Source: Patiria pectinifera
Lineage: Eukaryota; Echinodermata; Asteroidea; Valvatida; Asterinidae
Length of the DNA: 64,000 nucleotides
Direction of reading: 5' to 3'
Assembly: GCA_029964075.1 (NCBI GenBank)
Contig: CM057133.1
Location: 11,308,699-11,372,698, forward strand
The notes below the pieces were generated by a model that ran no database searches, had not been told where the DNA came from, and was given only the letters and a program-made list of their open reading frames with translations. The first letter of the stretch is position 1; each line of letters starts with the position of its first letter. Shown one piece after another: positions 17,811 to 31,649 of this stretch. The position numbers were made by a program, and so were the translations under genes.

Positions 17811-18825
17811 AAGCCGTGTCCGCACTGGACTTTTTTTTTTGGAAGGTTTTACCGAGACGATGGTAAAAGGAGAAATGGTCAAATGTGACCACTGTCCGCA
17901 CTTGGACTTTCGACACGGGAAAATTTACCCAGACCGCGTGGGAGAAGTAACCGAGCTGTCACAGTGTCAGTATAATGACTCACCGTACACAGAAAACAAA
18001 TTGCCGATCACATTTTTAGCCGCCGATACCCACAGTAATATTACACACGCAATTTGCATGCACAACATAATCGTTTACACGATATTATTTCATCTTGACA
18101 CGCTAAATCTTGACGAAAAGGCCTATAATTCTGACGCATTTGTGATGCACGTCGTCGAAGCCATGCCGCTGTACGATGTTCCGTGCGGCAGCAGTGCCAT
18201 CAGTATTCGTTGGTTCCCATCGCATGCAGAATCGAAGCTATGAAGTGGCCAGGAACCAGTGACTACGGCCTACGTACGGTACTGGACCATGATGTTCCGT
18301 GCTTGACTACAGTAGTGTATCAGGACGAATTTGGATCGTAGAAAATAAAATACATCGGTGGAGAAAGAGAATTTCCGCAAATTAATTCTCAGAACGTGAT
18401 CTCTCTTCTCTGTGTATGTATTTGTCCGTTGAAATATATATTTTAACTAGATTTTACCGCTCGGACTTGATGATACACCGCGCAGCGTGTTTCTACAAAA
18501 TGTTCGGCCACTGCACGTGCAGGTTCGTGCGGTCTCTGTATGCTTAACAGGGCGCTCGGGCCGGATGTACGCTTTCCTGAGCCGCTTTTACCGACTCGCA
18601 CTGTCCGCACTGGACTTATCGTCTCGGGAAAAGTGACCTGGTCAGTTTTCCTGGGCGCGTGGGAAGTTTTCCTGGGCAGCAGTTGGCCAGTAAAAGTAAC
18701 CGCTGGACTCAGGAAAAGTAACCGAGAGGAAAACGTCCTAGGCTGTCCGCACTGGACTTAAAATGGGAAAAGTACCCATAGTCTCGGTTAGTTTGACCAA
18801 AAAAAGTCCAGTGCGGACAGGGCTT
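17811..18825. mobile_element. 1-kb terminal-inverted-repeat element with an internally repeated 16-mer
   Basis: The left end AAGCCGTGTCCGCACTGGAC and the right end, read in reverse (AAGCCCTGTCCGCACTGGAC), differ at one position. Both continue into T-rich tracts and then ACCGAGAC. The core TGTCCGCACTGGACTT recurs at 17817, 17893 (one-nt variant), 18602 and 18744 directly, and at 18804-18819 inverted. GTAACCG and TTTTCCTGGGC units also repeat inside. No transposase frame is recognisable and no target-site duplication was visible. Superfamily unknown. Confidence 0.7.
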
Positions 18826-21800
18826 TTCTCCTCAAGCATGTAGAATGTTTCTCTATTTTGAGAAAGTGCATTTCTACAACAACAAAAACTGATTAAGCCC
18901 TCTTGGTAATGACAAATTCAACTCGGCATGTTTGTTTATTTCAATTTCCCTTCTCAACCTCTTCCCTTCCCCTTCATTGATCAATGTAAGTTTTCCCTGT
19001 ACACCGTTTTCAATTCTATCAATACACCTGTTATGAGGCAATTTTTCAACCTCAGTGCCTGCTTGAATTAAGGTATTGGTCGGCGCTAAACTGTCTTGTT
19101 TTGTTCGCAAGCTTTTACCCCGTAGGGAGACTATCCCACGGACAAACAACTATTTAACAAATTAAATGGGTTTGGGGAAAGAGAATAGACACTGGATCGA
19201 TCGGTGCGATGCTCACTTTAAGTCTTATACCCAGGACTAAGCCCCACAAAAGACCCTACGCCTCGATTACTGACAAGTCTGCCTTGTGGAGGGGGGCAAA
19301 ACCCCGGCCGGACAAAGTGGTCTTAACACCGGCCAAAGAAAGCTACTTTTGTTGCGGGTGAGAGCTGTATGATATCCGCTTTGAAACGCCGTGAAAGAGA
19401 CGATCAATTCGGTAAATTAACAACCTGTCAACAGCGGACATAGACCGGTCTATGTCCGCCCAGCTTTGCCTGCACTGCCGCTTATAATAACGTAAATACT
19501 AAACAAAACAACAACCCTGCAAGTGAAAGTTTGGTCAATCACACAAACAGTCTCTCGATTAAACTGAACAATTATTTCTAGGTTGCATTCAAAAAAAAAG
19601 CTTACTCCTATATGCAACGAAGAGCTTCACCCAAATTTCGAAAGCAAGAAACAAAAACATGTCTTCACAAAATCTCGCAACGTGTATATGAACCACCACT
19701 TAATTATTTTATCAGCCTGTTCAATCCCGTGTGTCTACAATTACCTGTGATATGTCTGACATCGGATACACAGATTATTGCTTTAAATTAAAATCAATAC
19801 CATGTCGCGCTATAAGCTAGAAATGATAGAGCGATAACACGATATTGATAGTGCTAGACGTTAATAGTTTATCCTGATATCAAGACATACTGTACATCAC
19901 AGTGAGATGAGATTAACGGGGATGATGGTAACCAAATTTTAACGAGCCTGCACTTCAAGCAGATGGAAAAAGACCCCGAAAAGTGTTTGCACAAAAGTTT
20001 GAGTAAAGTACTATAAACATGATACCAAAAGGTGTTGTTGTTTTTTGCAATTCTGTTCTTTCGAATTTCGTTGGTACCATTGACAATTTTGCATGCGCAT
20101 GGCGGATTGCTAATCCCGGGGAGAAAATCGTGAGGTTATTTTATGTGCGCAAGCGCAGTGGGAATACCGAACTGGCTCATGAGACAATCATTCTAATAGG
20201 AATCGGGAAATTCTATAGAATCACTGCTGATCGGACAGCAGTGAGGATCGATACTTTACAATTTCAATTTGTGAAAACCGTCGTCATTATTTGGCGAGAT
20301 GTACAAGCCGTTTCATGGATGTGGCCAATGTCAAATATCAGTTGTGAAGTACAAAGTATTGAAGAAAGCTTCGTCACAATTAATGTTGTGAGTATCCGCC
20401 CCAAAATGCTTTGCGCTAAAATGTAATTCCACCAAACGGCATTCGTTGGGCATCCGTGAAACGGCTAGTGTAAACAAAACCAAAACTTCTACATTTATAC
20501 AGAGGATAGTTTATCGTAATATTTTAAGCCTGAAATAAAGGTTAATGTTTACGTCCTTCTCAAGAGGATTACATCCAAAGCTAGTGTTCAAAGTATTCAG
20601 AGCGCTTCTGACAGCCAGTGGTGTTACTTAAAGTTGTAATTGAGTCCACAAGTCCTAAAAAGTTCATTAAGGCAGATTTACTTTTCAGAAAATGTCCATT
20701 TATTGTTTTGGTCCCATTTTACTAGTATCATAACATTAGTCAGCGAGTGAACTGGGGGCGGGGTGGTTGCACCCCCCCCCCCCCACCATACCCGCTACTG
20801 TCCATCACAAGCCACTCAGTCTCAAGCCAAGTAACAAGATATTAAAAATGAAATGTGACGAAATCATTACTTATGACTGAACTTGTCATGGACCCAACTA
20901 GAATACTGCTGAATGCATCATAATAGTCCCGTTTCACCAAACAGCAATGAGAAGTGTATATACTGACTATGGAGAGAGGTGTGGCTTTTCTATCATCTAT
21001 AGTCTCATTCCCCGACAGCACTTTTCTTCAAACCTACATATTTCATGTTAATCATAAGTGGAAAGCACTATTTACTACAGTTCGACTGTAGGCTTATGCA
21101 GAAAAAAAGTGTCACGAATGTGCATTTTTGCACATTTTCAAGGTTCGTTAATGGGAGGAGGGTTTTATAATAATATGGTGCAGTTCTGATATGTTAATGG
21201 CAGCGATTTTGAACGTCAATTTTGAAAGTCCACCTTTGAAAAGGAAACCGCGTAATGTTTAAGCAAAATGACGTCACCACAGTACACATTGCTATATAGA
21301 CAACTGTGCGTTATTTTTGTTAAATGACATCATGAAGGTGTCATTACTTTTGACTTCATTTTCGTGCATAAACATAATGATACATCAATGGTAAACAGTT
21401 GAAATAATGTCAATAATGCGGTTTGTGAGCACACCTTTATTTCGACTTATATCCATTTAGGCATATAGCGTTAGGAATCCGTTGCCAAAAGGAGATGGTG
21501 AACTATCCGTGACATATAGTGTTTCTCATCAGTTGTTATATTTCAGTGATCTTTGCCGGCCGTCAAGGGACAAAAACAGTCTAAGATTTACGCCAATTAA
21601 CCGCTCTCAGTTTGTTTGAAACAACTTTACCACGAAGACGAACTTGACCATGAGATTATTTAAAAGCTCACCGGAACTTTTCAGTTGTATACTTTCATTA
21701 TTAACGGCTTTGGGCCCTTCACCACTCCATCAACATACAGAGACACATCAGAATACGACTGGACATCTGAAGCGTGAATGGAAAGCGATGGTTGCACGGG

Positions 21801-21949
21801 AGGAACCTCGCTCTAGACGGCAAGGTAGGTCGAGACCAGGCCTGGTGATGTCAGAGCAGATTGTGGGCAACTTGCTATTCACAGTTTCTCAAACTAACTT
21901 GTTACGGGGATAATTTTGGAGACTAAACAATTTTTATACATTTTTCTTA
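18826..21949. other. Gene-free interval with a candidate regulatory block and a 26-bp palindrome
   Basis: No coding exon recognised. The CpG-richer block 19180-19470 ends in a perfect palindrome (19434-19459). A C-rich homopolymer lies at about 20770-20783. The rest is AT-rich with nothing I can name. Confidence 0.55.
19434..19459. repeat. Perfect 26-bp palindrome
   Basis: The 13-nt half GCGGACATAGACC is followed at once by its exact reverse complement, with no spacer; symmetry stops outside 19434/19459. Confidence 0.9.
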
Positions 21950-22328
21950 GGCCAAAAAAAAAAAGTCTCCGGTTTCTGGTATGGAGCTTGCCCCAAAAGT
22001 GGTGCGGCGACGCGGCTTTTTTTTTTTTTTACCTGTTTTTTTTTTTTTTTTGGCTTCAAATGTCGGCTGATGACTGCAAATGGTGCCCGACTAAACTTAG
22101 TGCAAATATATGGGAGTCCAGAGAGGCCACATAAATCTTATTCTCGATCATAACCCCTTTCTAAAAACACGTTAAAATTGTGCAGCAGCAGAATTCCAGT
22201 CAAACCAGTGAGTTTGGCGGTTTTGAAACATCATCTTGTATTGAAAAAAAAACTTTTTCATTTTGCCGACGCGCATGGCTACGGCGACGCGCGCGCATAC
22301 CAGAAACCGGAGACTTTTTTTTTTGGCC
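21950..22328. mobile_element. MITE with 33-34-bp terminal inverted repeats and TTA target-site duplication
   Basis: The left terminus starts GGCC, an A-run, then GTCTCCGGTTTCTGGTATG (to 21983). The right terminus (22296-22328) is its reverse complement apart from A-run length. TTA directly abuts both ends (21947-21949 and 22329-22331). A 3-bp TTA/TWA duplication with GG-starting ends is characteristic of PIF/Harbinger elements. The interior is T-tract-rich and non-coding, with CGACGCG motifs near both ends. Confidence 0.82.
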
Positions 22329-22714
22329 TTATGCAGATTTTAGAAGTTTCAGAGATACCAAATTATAATCAAATTAGTAAAGGAAGGGTATTTTTTCTTA
22401 TGATTAAACAAAACGAGTTAGGCCTAAAGTGAACACCGTGACGCAAATGCCAGTTATCGAAACACAGTTAGGGTGTGATCCTTTCAATGACGGATTAGAT
22501 AGCGCCCCCATTGTTCAGAATCAGACAGTGACGGTCCGAAAACGAAGGTTTCTAAGGTTTTAATCCAATTTATAACAAATGAGTAATTTACTGACTAATC
22601 GACAGGCGCAGACCAGATTGTTCGAAATCAAAATATTTATTCATTAGCCAAGTAACACATTTTAAGGACAGTTCTTTGGGAACGTTTGCATATAACACTG
22701 CAGAGTCTTGATCG

Positions 22715-22778
22715 AAAATGTTCGTTATAGCCAAATGTTCGTCATATCGGAGTTCGTTATAGCGGCGTTTCACTGTAA
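22715..22778 (-). mobile_element. Possible terminus of a TA-inserting DNA transposon
   Basis: On the minus strand it reads TACAGTGAAACGCCGCTATAACGAAC, broken here as TACAGTGAAACGCC then GCTATAACGAAC, followed by two more spaced (T)ATAACGAAC-like units. On the + strand GTTCGT(T/C)ATA occurs at 22720, 22737 and 22752. CAGT-starting ends with CGTTATAACG-like repeats recall pogo/Tigger-type elements. The other end was not found. Confidence 0.3.
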
Positions 22779-25700
22779 TAGGAAAATAATAATTATTGGG
22801 CGGTGATAGTTATTCCCTGTTGGGATGTCCCTCTCCTACTTCAGTAGTAATTTCCGGTTTCCAGTTGTTTTTTTCACTTATCATTTTTTTAGAAGGGACA
22901 ATGTAAATGTTAAAACTTCCGCAGGCCTTTATGAAGCCAGAATATCTTAACAATAAACATGAAGTTGGCCATGGTCAAACAAGTCATGTCACTCACCAAC
23001 CCACAGAACCATCCACCCACCTAAACTAGAACAAAATGCTGCAATTAGTTTCTTGGCCAAGTGGACAAATTATAACATTTTTTTCTTCATGAATTTGGTT
23101 TTAAAATGTTGGTAAAATAATGATTAATCGTGGACTCTTGATTGATATATGTCTCAATCTCCAAACTACAAATTCTACAAAGATGTCAAAAAAAGTCAGA
23201 AGTGAAATATATCGAAAAGCAGACCCTTTCTGGCTATGATTGCCGCCTTTTTTTATGGGTCGCCAGAGTTGCCTGTAATGTTATCATCAAAAATCAGTCA
23301 GCTCAAATCAGGCGTGCTCTCTGTTGTGTGTGAGTCATATATAACTCATCCTCGGCTATTAAAGTTGCCAGATTCGCGCCAGTCTTCATTTTTACCGTGT
23401 TCACTGAGCTGAGCGAAACGCTACAGTTCGTTGGGGGGGGGGAGAGATGCAAGATGGGCATATAAAAAGAGGAGGCAGATAGAGGTGGGGGGAAAAACCC
23501 GCAGGCGGGAAATGATTGCCGCGAGCGGCGAATTAAGTCGTAAATCGCACAGAACTCAATTAGGCTTAATACCACAGCCAGGCCCGGAAAGGCAGGCAGT
23601 TATACACGGGCAATTAAATCAAGATATACACGGTGCCAACAATCGATGGCGTATTGATTTCACGGGCAGCAGCAGGGTCTGTCTTCTCTTTTTATTTATC
23701 TGTAGCTGCTGATATTGATTGGACAGGGGAATTTGCTCCGCACGGCGGAGACAAGTCTTGTGTGCGGATGGGTGGATGTGGGGGAAGTAACACGGTGCGG
23801 GACGGATTGTGTTTTAAGGTCACTCGTTTAGTTTGTAACATCACTGATGGTGTTAGCTTCTGGTTGAATGGTGTCACGACAAGCAACCACCATCACAAGT
23901 CGTGTAGGCTTCTCTCTCTCTCTCTATTTTTTTTTGCAATTTCCTTTCTGCCTTCAGCGTGTGGCAGTAAAAGCTCCAGAGATTCACTGAGTGATTGTTG
24001 TGCGCCATTAAATTGTCTCTGAAGCGAGTTGTTGCAGTTTGTGGCAATTGCTTTTTTACCCGTTCAGAATTCCCTGTGACACGTTTTCTACCAAGCGTTG
24101 CTTGACCGTTTATCTTTTGTATAGCATTGCTCGTTATACCCGAAATACGCGGGAAAAACACAAGACCTTGACCAATACATCCTCATTATTTTACTTCAAC
24201 GGTTGCGATGAGGTTGATCTGTCATAACTAATGCTATCTACTGAAGAGATATACATGTATGTATATAGAGATAAACTTTTTTTCGGAATGGTAACATGGC
24301 TCGTCTTGTGGAACAAAATTAATGTTGAATTTGCACGCCATTCAACAACACAGTCCATCCAACGTGACGGCGCATTGGGAAGATCGCTCACCTCGCCACG
24401 AAATACGGCAGACTTGGTAAAGGATTTTTTTAACTTTTAATGATGTTAATTCGTCTATAACTACAGGGATTTTAGCAATATGGAGAATGACGAATCACCA
24501 TTTATGATGCAACCACACACACCGTCAGTGATTAAGTTCATAACTTTCTTTTTATATACCAATTCATGATATATTCTGGATTACCTTTTATTCACAATGC
24601 ATGATCAAATTGTCCAGTACTCGCGTACGTTAGTCAATTTGCTTCCGCAAGTTAGATCTATGGGAGGTTAGAACTGATTTTGCACCAATGTTCGTTGATT
24701 TATGAATCAAATGAATCAAGAAAGGGTTAGAGCTGATGAGGTCCATATTATATTATGGGCGACCCTCCTATAATATGCAAACACACACTCTGTGCCAAGT
24801 TGTCATTTCAGTCAAAGTAGACCCAAGTTCAACCGTTAAGAGCTCCCAGCATACATACAGCAGGATTGACTAGCTTTAACTGTTAATATAACTTGATGTA
24901 GCTATGATTTGGCTGTAGGTGCCTGATAAGCCAGCTCTGCCTACCACAGTGCCTGCTTTTGTCTGTTGACTTAATTTGACTAGTCACAGTGCCTGCTAAA
25001 AATATGATCTGACTGTTGGTGACTAGCCTGTGTAAAAGGCATGGCAGGAGAGGAATACTTTAGCCTGCAGCAGCCCAAAATCCAACGCTTGTAAGCAAGT
25101 GATGAACCAACTGATATTCAGGTAGGCGCCGCTCGCTTCGCAAGAGAGGTTTCATGAATTAAGCAAGAAAGCAAAAAGCCATGTCTATCAAGTGACAGAC
25201 AGTCACGTATATCAAACTCTTACATGTATTACCAAGGTATGTATACACACAGGCCTGATTACTGAAGAGTCCGCGGACGATGTCATGCATAACGCTCGAC
25301 TCGAGGATTCCCGTCTGATCTCTTTTACGGGGAGAAACATTATGCATGCACGCCGTCTGTGATGATTGCAATCTGCATGTGTTTAATCAGAGAGAAAGGC
25401 CCGAATGGATGGGATTAAATTGATGAATGTCGTTTATCACTTTGATTTAATTTGCATGTGTCTAGCGGCCCAGACAGCAGGATTACACGTGCTAAATGAT
25501 CAACCATTTTGTCACCACATAAACCACCCGTATATAGACGATGTACAAATTACCATAGCTTCAAATCTATTGTTGGAAAACATACTATAACGACCCGCCT
25601 GACTATACAGTGTTTTTTCATTGCTGGTTAAAAAACAATCGAGTTCTTCGTGGTTTTCATCTTTTAATGTTTTTCTTAGCAACATAGGCACGTTTTTTGG

Positions 25701-28700
25701 AACTAGCAAACTCTTTGATTCTAGTTCTATTTTAAAGGCAATGTCTTGAATCCGTGCCATTATCAACGCCCTTATTCTTTATAGACTCTTTACACTACTG
25801 ACATCTTGGAGGTGTATGACACTTGTTGCTGCCAATTTGTCGTCTGCAAAGGGTCTATACGCGTCCATATGCCGTATTTTGAGGCAGGTGGTATAAGCCT
25901 CACAGATAATTAACAACATTTTAAACAAGAGTTCAGATAATTATGTAAGAGGTACCTTCATTTTGTGCTGTTTCGCACGGATCAATTTCATTCGGTGAAA
26001 ATTCTTGTAATGTTTGCAAGTTTTTGTACTTTGAGGGAAAATAAAAGAAAGTGGATTGTTGACTGCAAAAAGAAAGAAAGTATTATTTTATGCACCTGTT
26101 GTTTTATAAAAAATAGTAAATGGAAGAGGGTTAGAGCTAATTACAAGTCCACGTTTCAGCTATTTTTGACATGTTAATAGATTACGCACCTAAATCCGGC
26201 AGCGTGAAATGATAGGCCCGACACTGACACTGACACGACTGATTTTTGATACCACTTTTTGTCTATAAACACATTGCAAAGTATATCCTATCGTGTAAAA
26301 CGAATTGCCGTGAATAGTAAGCCAATGAGGCCTGACTGGTAATGTATGTGAACGTGTCTTAGTAAAAAAAAATGTCTTTATTGCTTTCTTGGTAACATTT
26401 CCATTAAAACATGTAATTGTATCTTGAGTTCAAGTCGTCTTTCTGTCAAAGATTTCCCCTGGTTGGATAAATAATTTATCTGTAATTTTAAAGGGAGGCA
26501 ATTTACGGGGAGGCGCAGTGGGGAAGGAGTGGTGTTGTCCGAAGCGGGAGCGTTTCGGCTTTCATGCAGACTGCGCGGCGGGTTCTTCCCCGTTGAAACA
26601 CGAGCCGCCGCCCACTTCAGTCCGTCATCTCGCGTGAAGTGGTGAACTTCATAATTACTACACAACACGTTGTTCTTTATAGTACCGCAAAAAGAAACTT
26701 GTTGTAGCTCCAATGGCTTTGTTTGTATGCAATTTTTGATGGGGGCTTTTGTGGATAGTCGATCGAGTGGTGACTTAATTTTGCACCATTTGTCGTCGCA
26801 TTTTCTGAGCCTTTTTGTGCGGAGGGGTCGTGACCTCGGTTCTCAAATGAAGCCGAGAATTTTAACAGAACTCAACTTGATATAACGTGGTTTGCAATTT
26901 TGAAGTGGTCACGACGACACATGCGCCAACATTACGCCAATAACATTTTATTCTGGTGTAAACTTTGGCTAGATTTACTTTATCATGAGCAGAAGGTTAA
27001 AAGTTTTTCCTCCCGTGTTTCCTTGGTTTACGAAATTACGTCCACCAATTGGAAAGATACTTTATCTATTTTACCAAAGACAAAGGGCTGAAAACTCGGC
27101 CTCTTTTCATATAAACACATTTGTCACATCGTTTGACAATATCACCGCTATTTCATGAACTTAAACACTGCAACCACGCTGAAACCAAGCACTGAACCGC
27201 GCATCGTGATTTCGTAACGTTTACTCTTAATTATGTCACGAACAGGAAACTTTTGATTGTCAAGAAAAATAATAATAAAATCAATAATCCACTATCTGTC
27301 TGCTTGTTTGTTCGCTCAAAAACCCAACAGATCAACAAACTCAACAAACAATAGGCTGTATACTCTATGTCACTCGGTCTTGTATACAACGAATTCATAC
27401 ACTCTAAATACGCTGTGATAATACGCCTACGGATATGGTGAGTTTCGGAAAATAATGCAAGGCGATTATTTACATAAGGACGTTCATCATTATGTAGAAC
27501 AAAAGGCCAATTAAGTGAGCGTTGATTGACGCCGTTGTCTCGAGTCATTATCGAAACTGTTGTGGGTTGTCTTAGCTCTCCAACCGCTACTGGCTGAGTC
27601 AACAGCTAGCTGGCTCTCCTGTTGTGTCAAAACGTTGACAAGAGGGGAAAAAACCCTGCGCCGATGTTGGAGTGACTCAACTGCCGGGGCCGGGATCAGC
27701 TTGATTCGGCTAGCCAGAGGAGCGACGTAAAAGCCTGGTACGATCTCACACCCGGGCGAGTATCGTGTTGACACGGGTCCACTGGGGCAAAGGGAGATTG
27801 ATAACTCACTAATGAAACGGACAGAGGATTCTGAAGCGCATCAAATTTAATGGACTGGTCACATTGCCAATCAGTTTGCCTATTAAGCCCGTCTGACGAG
27901 GCAGGGGATACGGGAGAGAGAAGGGGGGCTTACGCTCCAACTGACTGGGACAAAATCCACTGATCTCCCTTGTAATGAGGTTCCCTCGCCAGTCAGCAAA
28001 ACATTTAATAATGGATTATGGTCTGCCTTACCCGAACCGCTCCAATATCAATGTGTGTCTTAAGCAATCGAAACATGATTACCTTGGTAACTGCGGAGTA
28101 ATTATAGCGATTGTGCACCGCGCGGTGATAGGGCGAAATCGTAGGATTAGGACGGGGGAGCTTTCAGCGGAACAAGCCCCCAGGCTACGCAAGGTATCCC
28201 CGTTGGGAGATGGACGGTAAAGCACCGCTGAAGTCTCCCTCTCTATACGGTTGGTATTTGCCGGCCTGTCATCAAGGTATCATCACACTACCGTCCCCCC
28301 TCGCGGGCCGTTCTCCCGTACCGAGGATAAACACCAAATTAGAATTGTAACAATAACACCCTGAGAAAGAGCGGGCGAGGATGGCAAGTCATGCCCGTCA
28401 GCGTGTTTGCAAGTGTCGGGACATAACGGAAGGCTTAGCGCGGCGTGGAAATTCGAGATTTTGGTGTTAGACCTCAATTTCGCGCGCGGCTTTACGGGGA
28501 TATAAGGTCTCTTGGGACTAGCGCGGTAGCCAGGCCGATCCTTGGCGGTGGAACTTCGCAATTACAATACCACTAAAACAACAAAGAGTGGTATTTATCC
28601 TTGTAAATTCATCTCTTACTGCTCGTGCATTTCATGCGATATACACAAATTATTCCCAGTAATTTCTTAAAAAGGTCTGTCACACTTATTGACGGTACGA

Positions 28701-31649
28701 AAACAATCCCATAATTCCCCAAAAGACTGGAGAGTGCTGTCACTCACCTCCTCTCGGAGAAAGCTAACGTTGGGGGCGTCTGACTTTTATTACAATTTAA
28801 AAAAAAATTCATACCAATGGGGACATTTCACCGTTACAGATGTTATGTTGGAAAAAAAACAAATTTCTGCTTTTATTATGCGCGTTTGAGCATGTGATCA
28901 TACAGGCGTTCGTTGTTTTAATGACATTGTAGCTTGATGTTCCGCAAGGACAATACTTCTTCAGCACGAAGGCTTGTTTCCATACATGGCATCTCGTGAA
29001 ATCTCGCCCCGCATGAGAATGATGATAATGAAGTGCCACCATAAATATGAGACTGAACGAGCACGGTGAAGCAATACCGAGTTTGAAATTGAAGCAGACC
29101 GCGGCGTGGTCAAAATGTAAGTTGTGCACGCATTCCTGTTTGCCCGTTCCCCCTGGGTGCGAGTGATGGTGACTGCTCATAATATACATGGGTTCTCACT
29201 GGAGGGATTTCTTTTGCCCGTGCAGTGACCCCGGGGTCAACGCTTCCGCCTGCGCATGACACATGCGCATGAATTTTCCGTGCATTGAGAATGGCAAGTG
29301 AACTTCCCACAATGCATTGCAACGTCTGCGTTTCCTTCACAAATGTTGGCGAAAGGGATGAGCGGTCACCATCGCCCTCGGGTATGGGGACGAACGACAA
29401 TTCAAATAACAAGTAAAATGGAGTACAGACAGGTCTAGTTTACATTGGATCTGCAAGTGCAGGCCAACTTAAATGCATGTGAGTTTGTCTCTTCATCTCA
29501 TTCCTCAGTGAAATTGACGGCAAAGTTCGTCAAAAAAAAGAGCCTAGCTGCGTGGTCATCACAAATCATCTCCGTGTCCATCTTTCCGGGCGCCATCTTT
29601 ATCGCTATTGAACGGATTGTGGAGGGAATAGGGAGGGATGCGTGGACTAAACCGTTGGTTGAAAAAGAGTCGTCTTCACTCCTCTGGCTGATTAGTAATT
29701 AAAAAGATGGCATAGTTTATTGGGGATGTCATCATCTACCACATTGATCCGACAGTGGATGATCTACTTTTAAATCTTAAAAATCCGCCATTGGTCAGTT
29801 TTCGACAGAATAGAAAACGTTCGAACGTCTGTTTGTGTCCATTACCTGTCATTAATCAAATCTTTCTTGGATTCGTCAGCCGATACACGTTGGCAGCAAT
29901 TTGTAGTTTGGCTCATAATTAGTTTGAAGAAAAAAAAACAATACAGCCGGCAAACCGAGTTTTTTCACTGAGTACTTAGGTATAGTCTAATTTATTGGGT
30001 ATAATTTCTTTGTGATTCAGCGGTAAATATTGATCTGGGAGATTGCTGTTTTGCCTGCAGAATCGTCATGATGGAATTGTAAACGTTCTGCTAAGATACA
30101 TAGCTGTCTGGTTCAATATCAGGCAATCTGACGAAAATTACCGATGATTAAATGGCGAAATATCGTCGGCATGTCGAAAGGCTAGTCATAAAACTCCGGA
30201 AAATAAACTCTAAACTGGTTTTTAATGAGCTTCCTGCGCCGCGGTGCAGCGAGCCAAAAGCCCGCCACTTTTCTGCTCGGAGGCCAATTTCGTTCCAAAA
30301 AGGCGCGAAAGTGGTGATCATTTCGCGGGACCAAACCGTTAAAGCGGCAGTCTCACCTTGCCGGCTGAGGAGAAATCTGTCGTAGACTTGGCAAGTGAGT
30401 TTCAGGGTCGGTGCCAAATCTTACCCAGATAACCCCATCGCAAACGAAGTTAAATAGATATGCATTCAAAAGTTGCATCGCGGCTTCCATGGTTTGTTTC
30501 GCCCGATAATTACGCTACAACTACTGCACAATATAAACTCCAAAAGTAACATAACAAACCAAATCGAAGAGCAAGATTGTTATTATGGAATCAGCCACGA
30601 CGTAGTTATGCAGTAATTTGTTATATAAAATAAATTATGAAACCGAGGAAACTGTGCCTTTAATCTGCATCAATATACTACGCCGTTCCTATCCAATGGC
30701 TGCACGTAATTGCATTCCCAGCAGGTTTAATTCCCAGCAAAGGCACCGACAATGAAGCTGTGCAATTGTCGGCTATATCGCTGAAAGCGTTCATTTCTCC
30801 TCTTCCTCTGCCGTTCTTGCTTTGCTTTTTACGAGCGCACCAACTGCCTTTTAGCAAAGTGCTCCCCGAAACAAGCGATTTGTGTGAGTTAATGGAGGTA
30901 GTGATTTCAGCCTGATGCGGTGCCGTGGTGTCGCTGCATGTAGTTGCGTGCATCATTTTGCATGTCATTCTGAAGTTGGAAGTTTGGTCCCGTTTGTGAA
31001 ACTTCGGTAAAGGTACAGAGGTTGGAAATGTGTTCACATTGCTGTTGTTGCAAAATAGACTCTGCCTCGACCATCCTTAAAATCTCGGCCAATAGGGATA
31101 AAAAGTTGGGAAAGTTTCAAGCTTGAAGTATGAAAACATTCGTGCCAACTGGCAAGTATAACGCACTTTTGATTCGAATTACTTTTGGATAACACAATTC
31201 TTCCTGAAAACCGACGGTGGACCACAACTTTGGAGCCGGCTGATAATCATTTGAGAAAAACCACTCATTTTTCCCAAAAATATAGTCGCGGTCCAAAGTG
31301 TGAAATGTTCGGGTATATGTAGAATTTTAGCTTTACTTCAAGATTGCTATACGACGCGTGGTTTACGGTTCTCGTACAAAAACACGATTGTTAAATAATA
31401 CATCATCCGACGCTGGTTTAATGATAATCAACCGTCTTCGTAAAAACACCTTAGCCATGAAACACAAACAATTAAACTTTCCCCATTAGGGACCTGACGA
31501 TAGTATGCAAAACTCCACCAAGGTAATCTTCTGCCGGAAATTCTTTCCACCTATATAACACTGACAGAAATTTAACCGAATCAGCCGTCTGCCGCTCGAC
31601 GAAAAGAACTAGAATCAAAACATAATTAGAAGGTAGTTTATCTGTTTCG

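Noticed and set aside
17839-18243. A 134-codon open frame at 17.8-18.2 kb
   Set aside because: It lies within the terminal-repeat element and spans two of its repeated 16-mers; no transposase or other domain signature is visible.
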